DNA of 64,000 bases, taken from contig NC_091119.1 of assembly GCF_040183065.1 (NCBI RefSeq), positions 206,154,298 through 206,218,297 of the forward strand. Direction: 5' to 3'. This DNA comes from Periplaneta americana (taxonomy: Eukaryota; Arthropoda; Insecta; Blattodea; Blattidae). Below, piece after piece: positions 34,446 to 47,804 of the stretch. Position 1 is the stretch's first letter; every line of letters begins with the position of its first letter. The notes beneath the pieces were generated by a model. It was not told where the DNA came from. It searched no databases and saw only the letters and a program-made list of their open reading frames with translations. The translations under genes and the position numbers were made by a program.

Positions 34446-37400
34446 ATGAGGGCCCTTCTTGTGGTCGCTGCCACATGCCTAGGAGTTCTCGGGTTCACAG
34501 GTGAGGGAATGTCATTAGTACTGTTATCAATGTGCGAAGTGTTTCTGATGTAGATTTTTTATATAAAGGCCTAAACTACTATTCACTATTTACCTAAATG
34601 ACATCCTCTCGACTCTACAGCACTGTAACCATCACCTTTACGCAGACGATTTACAAATCTATATCCAGACAACCCCTGACTCACTCAATGACGCAATACA
34701 AAATCTTAACGAGGACCTTGAATCTATATCTGCATGTGCCAGAAAGTTTGGTTTGACTCTAATGCAAGAAAATCACAAGCAATCCTAGTGGGACATCAAC
34801 GTCTATTATGAAACATTACTCCTGCTCTTCCAGTCAAGTTAAACGACACAATAATCCCTTTTGCTTCCTGTGTTAAACACCTTGGAGTTTACTTTGATAC
34901 GCATTTAAACTGGAATTACCAAGTAACCCATATTACCAAAAAAGTGCTTTCCATACTTCATTCCTTAAACAGCATTCGAAAATTCCTTCCGCTAGCACTC
35001 AAGAAAATACTAGTGGAAACACTAGTAATGCCCCACTTCGATTATTGTGATTCTCTACTGACCGACCTCAATGTCAACCAGTCGCAAAGATTACAACGTG
35101 TTCATAATTCTTGTGTTCGCTTCGTCTGCGATGTCCGTCGAGCTGACCACATTACCCCATCCTTCCAAACTCTAAACTGGCTACGGCTTAACGAACGTAG
35201 AAATTTTCATTCCCTTGTTCTCCTTTTCCAAGTCCTTCACACCTCTACACCTACCTACCTTGCCTTCCGTTTCAGTTACCTGTCATCATATCATAATCTC
35301 TTCACACGCACGCAAAATAGCAGCATACTAGCCATACCAACACATAAGACATCATCGTATTCATCATCATACACAATCTCGCTCTCGCGCTTGTGGAATA
35401 CCCTAACCAGTGACATCAGAGACTGTCGGAATTTAGTAGCGTTCAAAAGCAAACTTATTAAGCATTTTCTTACTGCGTAGAGTAGGTTTAATTTATACTT
35501 AATCAATAAAAAGAAATGCTTCTCTCTTCTTCACTTTTACAATAAACTGTCTAGCTTTTATTAATCTTTTAGTACTTTGATTTTTATTGTATTTGTAAAT
35601 TTAATATTAATTGTAATTATAATTGTAATTCTATTCTTAATATTGTAATTGTAATCCCCTGATGGCCTTATCTCTACCAGGTTAAATATATATATAAATA
35701 AATAAATTTATAAATTAATAAATAATATAACTGTATTCAAATTCACTCAGTGTGTGTCATGAAATTAGAAGAGACTGGAAACTCATAGTGTAAGAGAACC
35801 AAAAGAGATATTGAAATAAAACAAACTGAAGCGTGGGTAGATATGGTGAGCGATGGTTCTGTGGTATGGGGACTCTTGTTTATTACCCATTGTTTCGCTG
35901 TAGAGAGCTCTATTGTTATTCTAAATTTGGGGCTGTTGGATTTGCATAAAGTACAAACAGTGTTCTTCGTATTAGATTTAGACAGAAAACGCAAAAGTCT
36001 GTTTTCCTGTTTCGGACACACTTACTGTATCTTGCGTGGATCATTTTACCGCAGCTAGCGCAGCTATTTCTTATGACGTTGAGCGCGATACTCCTTTCGT
36101 AGCTATGGGATTTGCAAGTGAGTCATAAAATTCGCCAGCTCCCTCCTTAAGATATTTATATAAATTTTGAATGATTTTAGCTGACTACATGTATGAGTTT
36201 ACTGCGTCCAATTGGTGACGCACAACATTCATTTTCATCATCACTATAAATATTTCGAGACACAGATATCCTCAGAACGTCACATTCTAACAAATTGGTT
36301 ACACTTTAACTCCAAGAGAAAAAAAAAAAACTTAGAAGCAAACATTCTCATGGTGGCAGGTAAAAAAGTTAATTTTTTTTTCTAATAATGTCAAAACAAG
36401 TGCCACTCGAGAGCAATTACGAATGCCGCCAGAAAGTAGGGGAGAGTCGGGTAGTATCGGACATCGGGTAATATAGGACAGTGAGTTTCTTTCATCTACC
36501 ACACGATGATAGTACCTGATTGACGTGGTTACGTTTCTGTGATGTCGCATAGAGAAACGTAACCATGTCATTCAGGTACTACCATATGGTGGTAGATGAA
36601 AGAAACGCACTGTCCGATATTACCCGATGTCCGATACTACCCGACTCTCCCCTAAGTTTTCCTTTGGCTGTTTACAAAAAGAAAACACAATTTCATGAAA
36701 AGTTTCATTGGAACAGATACAGTAGGCTAATTGGTGAGCTATTTTTTCAAGAGATTCCCGACCGGAATTGAGGCATGTCATATCGTGGGATGAACAGAGA
36801 TGTAGACGGCGATCCCAGATGGTAGACTTCTACGACACAGGGGTACAAAAGTTGATCCCATGATATGACGAGTGTCTCAATTCTGGTGGGGAATATGTTG
36901 AAAAATAACTGAACAATTGCTGTAACTATTCGTATAAATATTTCCTTGAAATTGTGTTTTCTTTCTGTAAACGGCCCCAGGAAACTTATCTCCTGGACGG
37001 CCCTCGTAATTGGGATCGAGTGGCCAAAATTTATATAAGCACTTCTTTTGACAATATTAAGGTGGTGGACGAAAAAAATAATAATTTTGTGCCCCCATGA
37101 GAAAGTTCGCTTGTTGGTTTCAAACCGAAAGCGAGGAATTCCAACTAGCCCCTTCAAGTCAAGCATTGCAACAGCGCTTATGTCATGTGCCGATACGTTT
37201 CACTGGCTGAAACATCAATGTACGAACAGTACGTAAGCCATTACACTGGGAAAGGAAGATTATTTTGTGCTGTGTTTTGCTATTTCATTTTTCAAGAAGC
37301 GTGGGAGGAATAGTTTTTATTTCGTGCTGATGGCGAAAATATGAGGTGTTTAATTTGTCGTAAAATGTTAAATGGAGTATAAAAGAAGAATATACGATGT

Positions 37401-40400
37401 CTTTATTCTTCTTTTCATAGACCTAAAGATTACCACGACCTTAACTGTAAGTTCGATATTTCATTAATAAACAAAGAATAAAAACTATCTAAACATCACA
37501 ATAACAAAAGTAGACAACAAACACACATTCAAGGTATACAGAAAACCGGCAACAACAACAACAACACACATACAGAACACATCCAACCACCCCACACAAC
37601 ACAAACAAGCTTCATTCCGAACACTGGTACACAGACTACTCAACATACCAATGAACCAACAAGATTACAACGAAGAGCTAAACACAATCAAATACATAGC
37701 ACAAGAAAACGGATACAACCCCAACATAATAGACAACATAATACGTAAGACAAAACATAATCAAAAAAAAAAACATGAGAATACAACACAAACACAAAAA
37801 CACAAAAAAATACATCATACTAACACACGAAAACAAAAACACACACAAAATTGCAACCTCATTCAAGAAATTAAATTACAACATCGCATATAGAACAAAC
37901 AACACTCTACAAAAACATCTCAACACACAAACAACAAAAACAAACAAATACAACCACATAGGAGTATACAAACTCAAATGTAACATCTACAACAACTTCT
38001 ACATAGGACAGATAGGCAGATCGTTTCAAACACGTTACAAAGAACACATCACAGCCATAACAAAATTACAAAACACCTCCACATATGCAGAACACATCAC
38101 AAATGCTAACCACACCCACAGAGACATCAACACAGACATGGAAATACGACACATCCAACCAAAAAGCCAGAAACTCAACACACTAGAACAATATGAAATA
38201 TACAGACACACGAAAACACACCAACGAAATTCTCAACGCACAACTCAACTTCAAAACACATACACTCTTTGACTCTACACTTTACCACAGGAACACACCC
38301 TCACAGGAAACAGAAGAAGTGGCGCCAAGACCAACAACGACCAGTTCTGAAGATGACCCATAAATAGGTCGAAATATGTAAACGAGGTATGTTGAAATTT
38401 AACACAGGAAAGTCTTACCATACATATTCCGAAGTGATACTGTGTTAAAAGTTGTGTAATCAAGATGTACATATATAAAAACTATCGACTTCCAGTACTT
38501 AGAGCAGAATACTTCGGCACATTTTGGACGTAAGTAGTGTACTTTACATTTTCCAAATTTTGAAAGTCTGCTCATAATAATTATTATTATACAATCATAA
38601 TTAATAGGAGACGAAAAAATGAGCAGAGGTGATGTTTAACATTACATCGTTCTTGTTTTCCGGTCGCTCTCTGTTTCGTTCACTTCATTACCAGAGGAGA
38701 CACTCACTCACCCCTACCTCTGCGATAGTGATATGCGGGTTTCGTTTCAGTTACGTCACAATCTTGTGGCTCTTAGTTAGCTACTGGGATAATGGAATGA
38801 ATATTAATGTATCGCCACAGGAACTCTACTAATAGAAAGCGGCTAAAAGAGTAAGTGCGAAAGTCTGTGACAATAATAGAAAAACGAGCTGTATGTTTAT
38901 AAGAAATTTATCAAATGGCAATTCTAAGTGAATGAAAGATATTTCTGCATTGCAGGCAATTCCTCGTCCCCTGATGTGGATCTGGCCGAACTGATAGACG
39001 CTTCTCCTGTCGGACTCGAACCCTTCACCGCTGTTCATTTGTCACGATCACGGCGTTACATTGATTACGAGGCATGGTTTGGGGTAAGTCATCCATTCTC
39101 TCCATGATTCCACACTGAGTTCCTTCTTCGGTCTGATAGTGCTATCATAGCGAAATGTGTTTTCAGTAAGGTTCGCAGCATACTGCATCGAACATTCTGT
39201 TCCAAATTCCTTGGTCAAATCTGAACCGATTAACTTCGAATCTGGTTGAAATCAATTCGCAGTTGTTAACAGTTTATTTTGTATTTATGTTTTCTAGTCA
39301 TGCTGCGGGAACTACAACCCGGCTATGGTGAAGGAGGAAAAGAAATATGTAAACGAATGTATGGGTTACGTGACAAACAGTAAGTACTTCATAATCGACC
39401 CCGTTAAAAATCATTTTATGAATGAACACTAAACATATAAATAATATAACTTCTTCCATATTTCAGAAAAATACAGTTGTGCTAAAGAGGAGGTAACAAA
39501 TCAAATGTATTACGTAAGTATTCTTTTTTGTCAGAACTTACATTATTATATGCTTGCTTACTTACTTACTTACTTTCAAATTACGTTTAGGTGACATGGA
39601 AGTTCATTGTCGCCCTCAGATAAGAACGCCATCGGTCCTATTCTGAGCTAGATTATTCCAGTCCCTATCATCATATCCCACCTCCCTCAAATCCATTTCA
39701 ACATTATCCTCCCTTCTACGTCTCGGTCTTCCCAAAGGTCTTGTCCCCTTAGGTCTCCCAACTAACACTCCACATGTATTTCTGGATACATCCATACGTG
39801 CTATATGCCCTGTCCATTTGAAACGTCTGGATGTAATGTTCATAATTGTATTATGGTAGGTGAAGAATACAATGCGTGAACTTCTACCTCCAATCTTCTG
39901 TAACTTAATCCCTCTTAGCTCCAAATATTTTTCTAAGCATCTTATTATCGAACACCCTCAAACTTTGTTCCTCTCTAAATGAGAACCAAAGTTTCACAAC
40001 CATACAGAGCAACCGGTAATAGGCCTATAACTGTTTCACAAATTCTAACTTTCAGCTTTTTGAGAGTAGACTTGATGACAAACGTTTGTCAGCCAAATAC
40101 GAATTTCCCATATTTATTTTGGGTTAAACAATCCAAATTCCCACATATATTCATAATTACTTGAAATAATGTCGGATTAAAACAATCCAAATTGCCACAT
40201 ATATTCATAATTATTACTGCTTGAAATAATGTCGGATTAAACAGTCCGAATTCCCACAGATATTCATAATTACTTGAAATAATGTAGGATTAAAACAATC
40301 CAAATTGCCACACATATTCATAATTATTACTACTTGAAATAATGTCGGATTAAAAAAATCCAAATTGCCACACATATTCATAATTATTACTACTTGAAAT

Positions 40401-43057
40401 AATGTCGGATTAAACAGTCCGAATTCCCACATATATTCATAATTACTTGAAATGATGTCGGATTAAAACAATCCAAATTGCCACACATATTCATAATTAT
40501 TACTACTTGAAATAATGTCGGATTAAAAAAATCCAAATTGCCACACATATTCATAATTATTACCACTTGAAATAATGTCGGATTAAAGAGTCCGAATTCC
40601 CACATATATTCATAATTACTTGAAACAATGTCGGATTAAAACAATCCAAATTGCCACACATATTCATAATTATTACTACTTGAAATACTGTCGGATTAAA
40701 CAGTCCGAATTCCCACATATATTCATAATTACTTGAAATAATGTCGGATTAAAACAATCCAAATTGCCACACATATTCATAATTATTACTACTTGAAATA
40801 ATGTCGGATTAAACAGTCCGAATTCCCACATATATTCATAATTACTTGAAATAATGTCGGATTAAAACAATCCAAATTGCCACACATATTCATAATTATT
40901 ACTACTTGAAATAATGTCGGATTAAAAAAATCCAAATTGCCACACATATTCATAATTATTACTACTTGAAATAATGTCGGATTAAACAGTCCGAATTCCC
41001 ACATATATTCATAATTACTTGAAATAATGTCGGATTAAAACAATCCAAATTGCCACACATATTCATAATTATTACTACTTGAAATAATGTTGGATTAAAC
41101 AGTCCGAATTCCCACATATATTCATAATTACTTGAAATAATGTTGGATTAAAACAATCCAAATTGCCACATATATTCATAATTACTTGAAATAATGTCGG
41201 ATTAAGACAATCGAAATTGCCACACATATTCATAATTATTACTACTTGAAATAATGTCGGATTAAAAATATCCTAATTGCCACACATATTCATAATTATT
41301 ACTACTTGAAATAATGTCGGATTAAACAGTCCGAATTCCCACATATATTCATAATTACTTGAAATAATGTTGGATTAAAACAATCCAAATTGCCACACAT
41401 ATTCATAATTACTTGAAATAATGTCGGATTAAAACAATCCAAATTGGCACACATATTCATAATTACTTCAAATAATGTCGGATTAAAACAATCCAAATTG
41501 CCACACATATTCATAATTACTTGAAATAATGTCGGATTAAAACAATCCAAATTGCCACACATATTCATAATTACTTGAAATAATTTCGGATTAAACAATC
41601 CAAATTGCCACACATATTCATAATTACTTAAAATAATGACGGATTAAGAGAGTTGCCAACCTGGATAAGTATTTTGAAATATTACAAATAATTGCTCTAG
41701 GGTTGTAATTAAAACTTCTCCTACCATGTACCGACACCTATAACAAACTTCTTGCTGAAAATCAGTTCTTCGTGGTCTAACGTACGTATTAACATTTTTT
41801 TAAAATACTATTTTCAAAATATATTATCGTGCGAAAATACTGTACAATATACGTTTGTGAAGTGCATTACAAAATCTTTCCCTCGATTTTGTAAAAAGCA
41901 CTTTCCAACCTTGCATTGTAATATAGGTTACTATTACGTGTTTTTTATTGTATTATGCTTTTGTTTTTATTATATTCTCTTATTCGTTGTAATTATGTAG
42001 TGTAGTAATATTAAAACATTTGATTAAGTTAATGGCTGACATATACATCTGCTGTCAGGCAGTACATCTCACTTGACGATGTGTCAGTGGAAGAACAAAT
42101 TATTTGTATACATCTGAAGTCTGATTAGTGTAATATGTTACTAGTCAGCGGTGTATGCAATGGAGGGGAGAAGGATGTGGCCACTTTACCCCATTATCTC
42201 CTGGATTAATCGCATCATTATTGGTGTCACTTATGAGGACAGTTGAATAAACAACTAAAGTGAATTGCGCAGAAATAAAGAAACATTTTCATAAGACGTC
42301 GATTATTGCAGCAGGGGAGAGCAGGAAGTGATACGAATAGTACCAGACCTTCAGTCTTTTAATTTATAACTTTCAGTGAATGTTTGAAAAAATCCATTCT
42401 TCTCCCTTATTCTTGGACAATAAAATTAAAACCTGTATGCTGATATAAACGAGCGGAAAACATAATCCTGGAAGAGCACTGAACATAGTAGACTTAAATA
42501 GGGGCTAATCATACTGAAATGACGAAGTATTAATATATGAAAACTCATGTTTCAGTGTTTCATGGAATGCCTATGCAAGCATAGAGGCTTGGTAAGTTTG
42601 ATTTATATGAATCAGTACATAACCTTCTGCTACTTCTTTTAAATTCTGGCTTTAATATGCGACTCATTATTTCGTTTTGTACTTTTTGAGAATGTATCAC
42701 TATTAAATCCTTCAACGTGCACTATGATATGAAGAGTCCACTGCAAGAGTGATGGATGTCATTTCGAATACATTTTGCAGGAGAAGCAATTGAAAGTTTG
42801 AAATGCTTAGCGCTCAAAGTTTAACTGTGATTTTCCGATCATTACTGGACAATGACTATCAGTGTTAATGCCATATAACTCTCTATGTACATTCTATATG
42901 TCTTAAGCTATGCATTGACAGTCTTGGTTCATTTTCGACAAGAAAGTGACATCCATCATTCTTGCAGTGGACTCTTCATATTTATTTATTTATTTATTTA
43001 TTTAAATATTTATTATTTTGCTAATAATTGTAACATAAAATATAATATATCTTATGA

Positions 43058-43094
<37 letters not shown>

Positions 43095-46000
43095 TATAAT
43101 GATCCGTAATATCTACCGGACGTCAGAAACCTCTATGTTCAAAATAATTTAATAATAACAGAGGAATGTAAACTGAGTATTTTCAAATAGAAGACTAATA
43201 CACAGTGTGCAAAAACTGGACAAATCTAACGGACAAAATTAATAACTTCTCTGCATTCTAACGAATTATGACACTTTGTACAGGGACATCATTTTATTTT
43301 TACTTCAATTTTTATTGTACCTGAGTTTTTGAATGTACTTCACTCCCACCCCTTCTACTAATGAAGTTCAACCGTCCTCCACACAGATCCAAGACCGCAT
43401 ATATAGTCATAGCAGTGGCGTATTCTGGTTTAAGGGTCTGGGCTACCACTGACCCTATTATTACGCAAAATATATTTAAAAATCCCTATAATAAAATTCC
43501 TTACCTATTTATATGTGAATTCCAGACGTCTTGATTGGGACGAAAATACTTTGATGATTTCGTCATTGAAATTACAGTTGGGCCGCTTGCGAAGTTTCTG
43601 TAGAAATTATTTTTCAATGGACATCAGTGCCAAGCCGGATAAACGTTCTTGTGTATGAGTTGATCTACAGTAGGGTTTTGTTCTCTTCAACGCAGAAAAT
43701 GTTCTTTCTACCGTTGCTGACGTAGCTGGTACTGTCACAATTAATGTTGCCAATTTAAGGACTTCAGGAATAACTTGGTTCAGCTGGTTTTCATATATGG
43801 CAGATAATATTTCATGGATAGGTTTGTTCGAAAAATCAAAGATTTCTGCTGAATATATTACAATTAATTCATTTTTCACACGCACTTGATCAAAGTGACT
43901 GTTATAGGACTGAAATAATTTGTTTAGTGCCTCATTCGGGAAGTTTTCTCTATAAGCAGAAAATTTTTGAGAATTTAGAAGATGTGTGAACTGAAGCTTT
44001 CCATAATCAGAAAATCTGTCAGTAATTTCCATGTGCATACGATCTAGTATGCTGTAGTACAGCTGCCTGTATTTCAATTCATCATCTCCTTTTCTTCGCT
44101 TTAATGGTGATTCCATTGTATTGGCCGAAGAATTTTCATTTTCCATATTACTCCATATGGACGGAAACCCACTACGTCTGAACTCGAATATAGTATTTTT
44201 TAACTTCGATACCTCTTGCAACCAGTATGCTATGTCTAGACTTTTTGTCTGAAGAATATTGTAGAGCACATCTGTATGTGCGAACACTCTAGCATAGACT
44301 TCAAGAAGAAATATATTCTGAAACTGTGTGAAAAAATACAAATATCCTTGAGCCTGCACAATTACACCATCATCCCAGTTTTCTTCAGAGTCATTAGAAA
44401 TGATATTTTCAAAAAAGCAGTCAGTTGTTCTCTGTATTCCTTCACTGTATTTACAAGCCGAGATGTAAAATCCCATCTAGTTGGTGCTACTTTTGGGAGT
44501 TTCTGTTTCATAAATATCTTGAGTTTTTCTGATCTTTTAGGAGATGATGAGAAAAATGCAGCTAAACCCGACAATGTTTTGAAAAAAATGCAGCATTCTG
44601 GAATGGATGAAGTAGTTTGTTGCAAAACTAAATTGAGAACATGGCTGTAACAATGGACAAATAGTGCTTGAGGATACTTTTCTTGAACTTTTGTTTTTAA
44701 GCCATTAATATTTCCCGCCATAACTGAAGCACCATCATATGTCTGTGCAATTAACTTATTGCCGACATTGTATTCTGCTATAACACCTTCCACATTCTGA
44801 AACAAAGCAGCAGCAATTTTGTCCAAACTGACATTTGTGAATCCTACAAACCGTTCTTGAACATTGGCAGTACTATCGACGTATCTTAAAACAGTGGACA
44901 ATTGACTCTGATTAGAGCAGTCACTTGTTTCATCAACAACAATGGCCACAAAATGTGTTTCTTCAATTTAAGATTTTATGTTCTTTATCATAATCCCACT
45001 TATAGCAAATATTAAGTCATTCTGAATTGCAGGAGAAGTACCACGAAATACTGTTGAACTCTCAAGATGATTGGCCAGTAAATGGTCAAATTCACTTAAG
45101 GAACTTAAATATTCAATATAATTTCCTCTATTGTCTGATTCCACACTCTCATTATGACCCCGAAAAGCCAATTCTTGTTTTCCTAGAAAGCAGACTGCGT
45201 TAATAAGACGCAGTAATACCTCCCGATTTTTTTTTTCACAAGATCATTGTGTTGATTGATGTGTAGAGCTCTTTGCTTATCTAGCTGTAAATCAATTGTT
45301 TTCTTCCCAAAGTTTGCAAAGTTCATGCTACTACAAATATGAGCTTTTGATTTGTCGTGTTTTAGGACTGCCGTTTGAAGGGAGTTCATATTAGAAAACC
45401 CCTCTTTTGACCACACATTAGTTACGCGGGCTAAATAACAAACATGTCCAGCAAAATAGTTTAGACAGTTTAGAACTACCACACAACCAATTCAACTTAC
45501 CATATGATGTTGAAGTGAAATGGCGTGTGTACTCACGCTGTTTTTCTTTTACGTCCATGGACAAATTTAACTCAGTAGTTGATCTTTCCATTTTCACAAT
45601 TTCAACTTTCTCGTTGTATGTACGACGGTTAAAAGGCACTTACACAAACCTCCTATTACACAGTCATTTTCAACACAAACCTCTCCAGAAACTTGTTCTA
45701 CCATATTTTTCACAACATCACTTAATTGGGAAATTAAAAACTTAATAATTAACAATTAATATAACTCTTAGACACTCGAACAAATCACAAATTTAAAATA
45801 CTGCACTTCAAGAACGCAATCACATTGATGAGCTAGCGTACTAAGCGTATTGTTGCTTCGCGCCTGCGAAGAAACCGATCACGAGAGCGGCAACTCACCC
45901 GGCCTACACTGCACGACGGAAACAGAAGGGAGAGGGGGACGGGCAGTTGTGCGACAGAACAGCGTTAGCGGACGGTCACAGGCTACCCCTCGTAGCAGCG

Positions 46001-47772
46001 GTTTCTCCAGCGATGCCGCCTTGACAACTTGTTTCTTTTCGAGAGCAGAGAGCGCATATAAATCTAACGATTACCTTAATTTTAATTACTGTGGTAAAAC
46101 CAATAATACAAAATTATTACATTATGTAATATTATAAACTTTTTCTTTTGTAATTTCCTTGGGCTACCGCCGGTAGCCCCGGTAATCCGCAAAATACGCC
46201 CCTGAGTCATAGTAGCCTTACGGTCATAGTAAACAGTACGTTCCAAAAATATGTTCGCGTTTTCCAGTGACGAAAGAGCTTTCAATATTGAATTATTTTC
46301 GCACAGGTACTGTCGTCCATTTGCCTACGTCGTATCCCGGTTTCCCCGACCAGATTTTATTCTCCAGCTAGTGGCTCGGCTGTCTTAGTTCTTTTCTGAG
46401 AACATTAATTTCTGTTAGGAATTGGACGTCTACGTAATATTATACAACTATTTTAAAATAACTTAAATGAATGGGCCTCGTTAAGTAATTAAATATCACG
46501 TGATTTCCTCCCTTTCTACGACCCTACGACATAACCACTTGGACGGACAGTAGATAGTATGTCTGAGTAATTTTATCTTTTCGGTTCGGGCAGAAGAGAA
46601 GACTGAATTTACAGTACGTAAGGTACTCTTTTATAGAGTAGGTACAGAATTATTTCAACATGAATTACTAGTACGAAGGACGAAACAGGTAATTGGGATT
46701 AGGTACAATAAGCTATAGTGCGATAATATACACATTAGAGCTGAAGCCTGTATCGAAATGAACGGCCACCATTTTCAAAAATGTGTTTAAATATCCATAT
46801 TAGGATTATTTTTCAATTTAACTTCATTCTCTATATTGTACGCTAATTTGCTGTAGACAGTATAATATACACTGCATAATGAATACGTCTACATGGACAG
46901 CTCAGTTCGTGAGTAAAAACAATCACTGTTAATACTGTACTGTATTTTGATTAAACAAAATACCTAATGAAAATTATCAAACTCAAAATAGCAATATTTC
47001 CCAGTTTACGTAAATGCATGAACTACTTTTCTTCCCTCCTATACCTAGTAAAGTCATTTGTTTGTACATTAGGCCAGTATCATCGAACTCCACTCGTGGA
47101 AGGGGGTAGCAAACGGCGTTGATCCAAAGGTATAGCCAGGTTAATATTTAAAATGTTAGTAATAATAAAATGATGTCCCTCTATAATGTTTTACCTTTAC
47201 AACTGTCCATATTACCACCCCGCAGCGAGTGATCTTTCCCTCCTGAGTTACCTGCACTTACATTGTTACACACCGAACGAACAATCTCCATTATATGTTA
47301 CATAAAAGGTAATCGCCTTGAGGCCGAATAGATGGCCATTCTAATCTATATAGAAGAAATAAAAAAAAGGAAAAGATATCGTTTTGAAAATATATTACTC
47401 TATTTATTTTCAGTGTGACAATGCGGGATTTCTGAAGGAGAAACCCTACAAAGAGGAGTGCCCACAATATTACGCCCAGAAGGAATTGAATAAATTTCTG
47501 GGAAAGATGTGTGAACAGATCATCTTAAGAGCCAACAGAGAGAGAAAAGGTTAGTCAATGATTCTCCTGAGTGCCATTATGTGTATGTCCTGAAGTGAAG
47601 CTGGGATTTTCATTTAAGAACCCTATCAAAAACATTTAATAACTTCTTTTCATGTCCGAATGCTCTTTCGATGTATGAATTGATAAATTTCTTTCACAAA
47701 TTCACGCCAATTTCCCTAAAAGAAATGAATAGTGATTTGTAACACTTGACACAGGCATGCTGAAGGAGGGAA

Positions 47773-47804
<32 letters not shown>

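Noticed and set aside
36747-37166. 139-aa minus-strand open frame
   Set aside because: It largely overlaps a foldback repeat, has no recognisable domain and is likely a chance frame.
40214-41613. Several repetitive minus-strand open frames (FNPTLFQV repeats)
   Set aside because: They are translations of the 54-60 bp minisatellite, kept open by unit length; no start context, splice sites or family.
40120-41645. CRISPR-like array
   Set aside because: Eukaryotic minisatellite with degenerate units and no unique spacers.
43607-44476. Host gene of ZMYM1 type
   Set aside because: It lies within hAT ends with an 8-bp target duplication and is broken, so it is a transposase and not a host gene.
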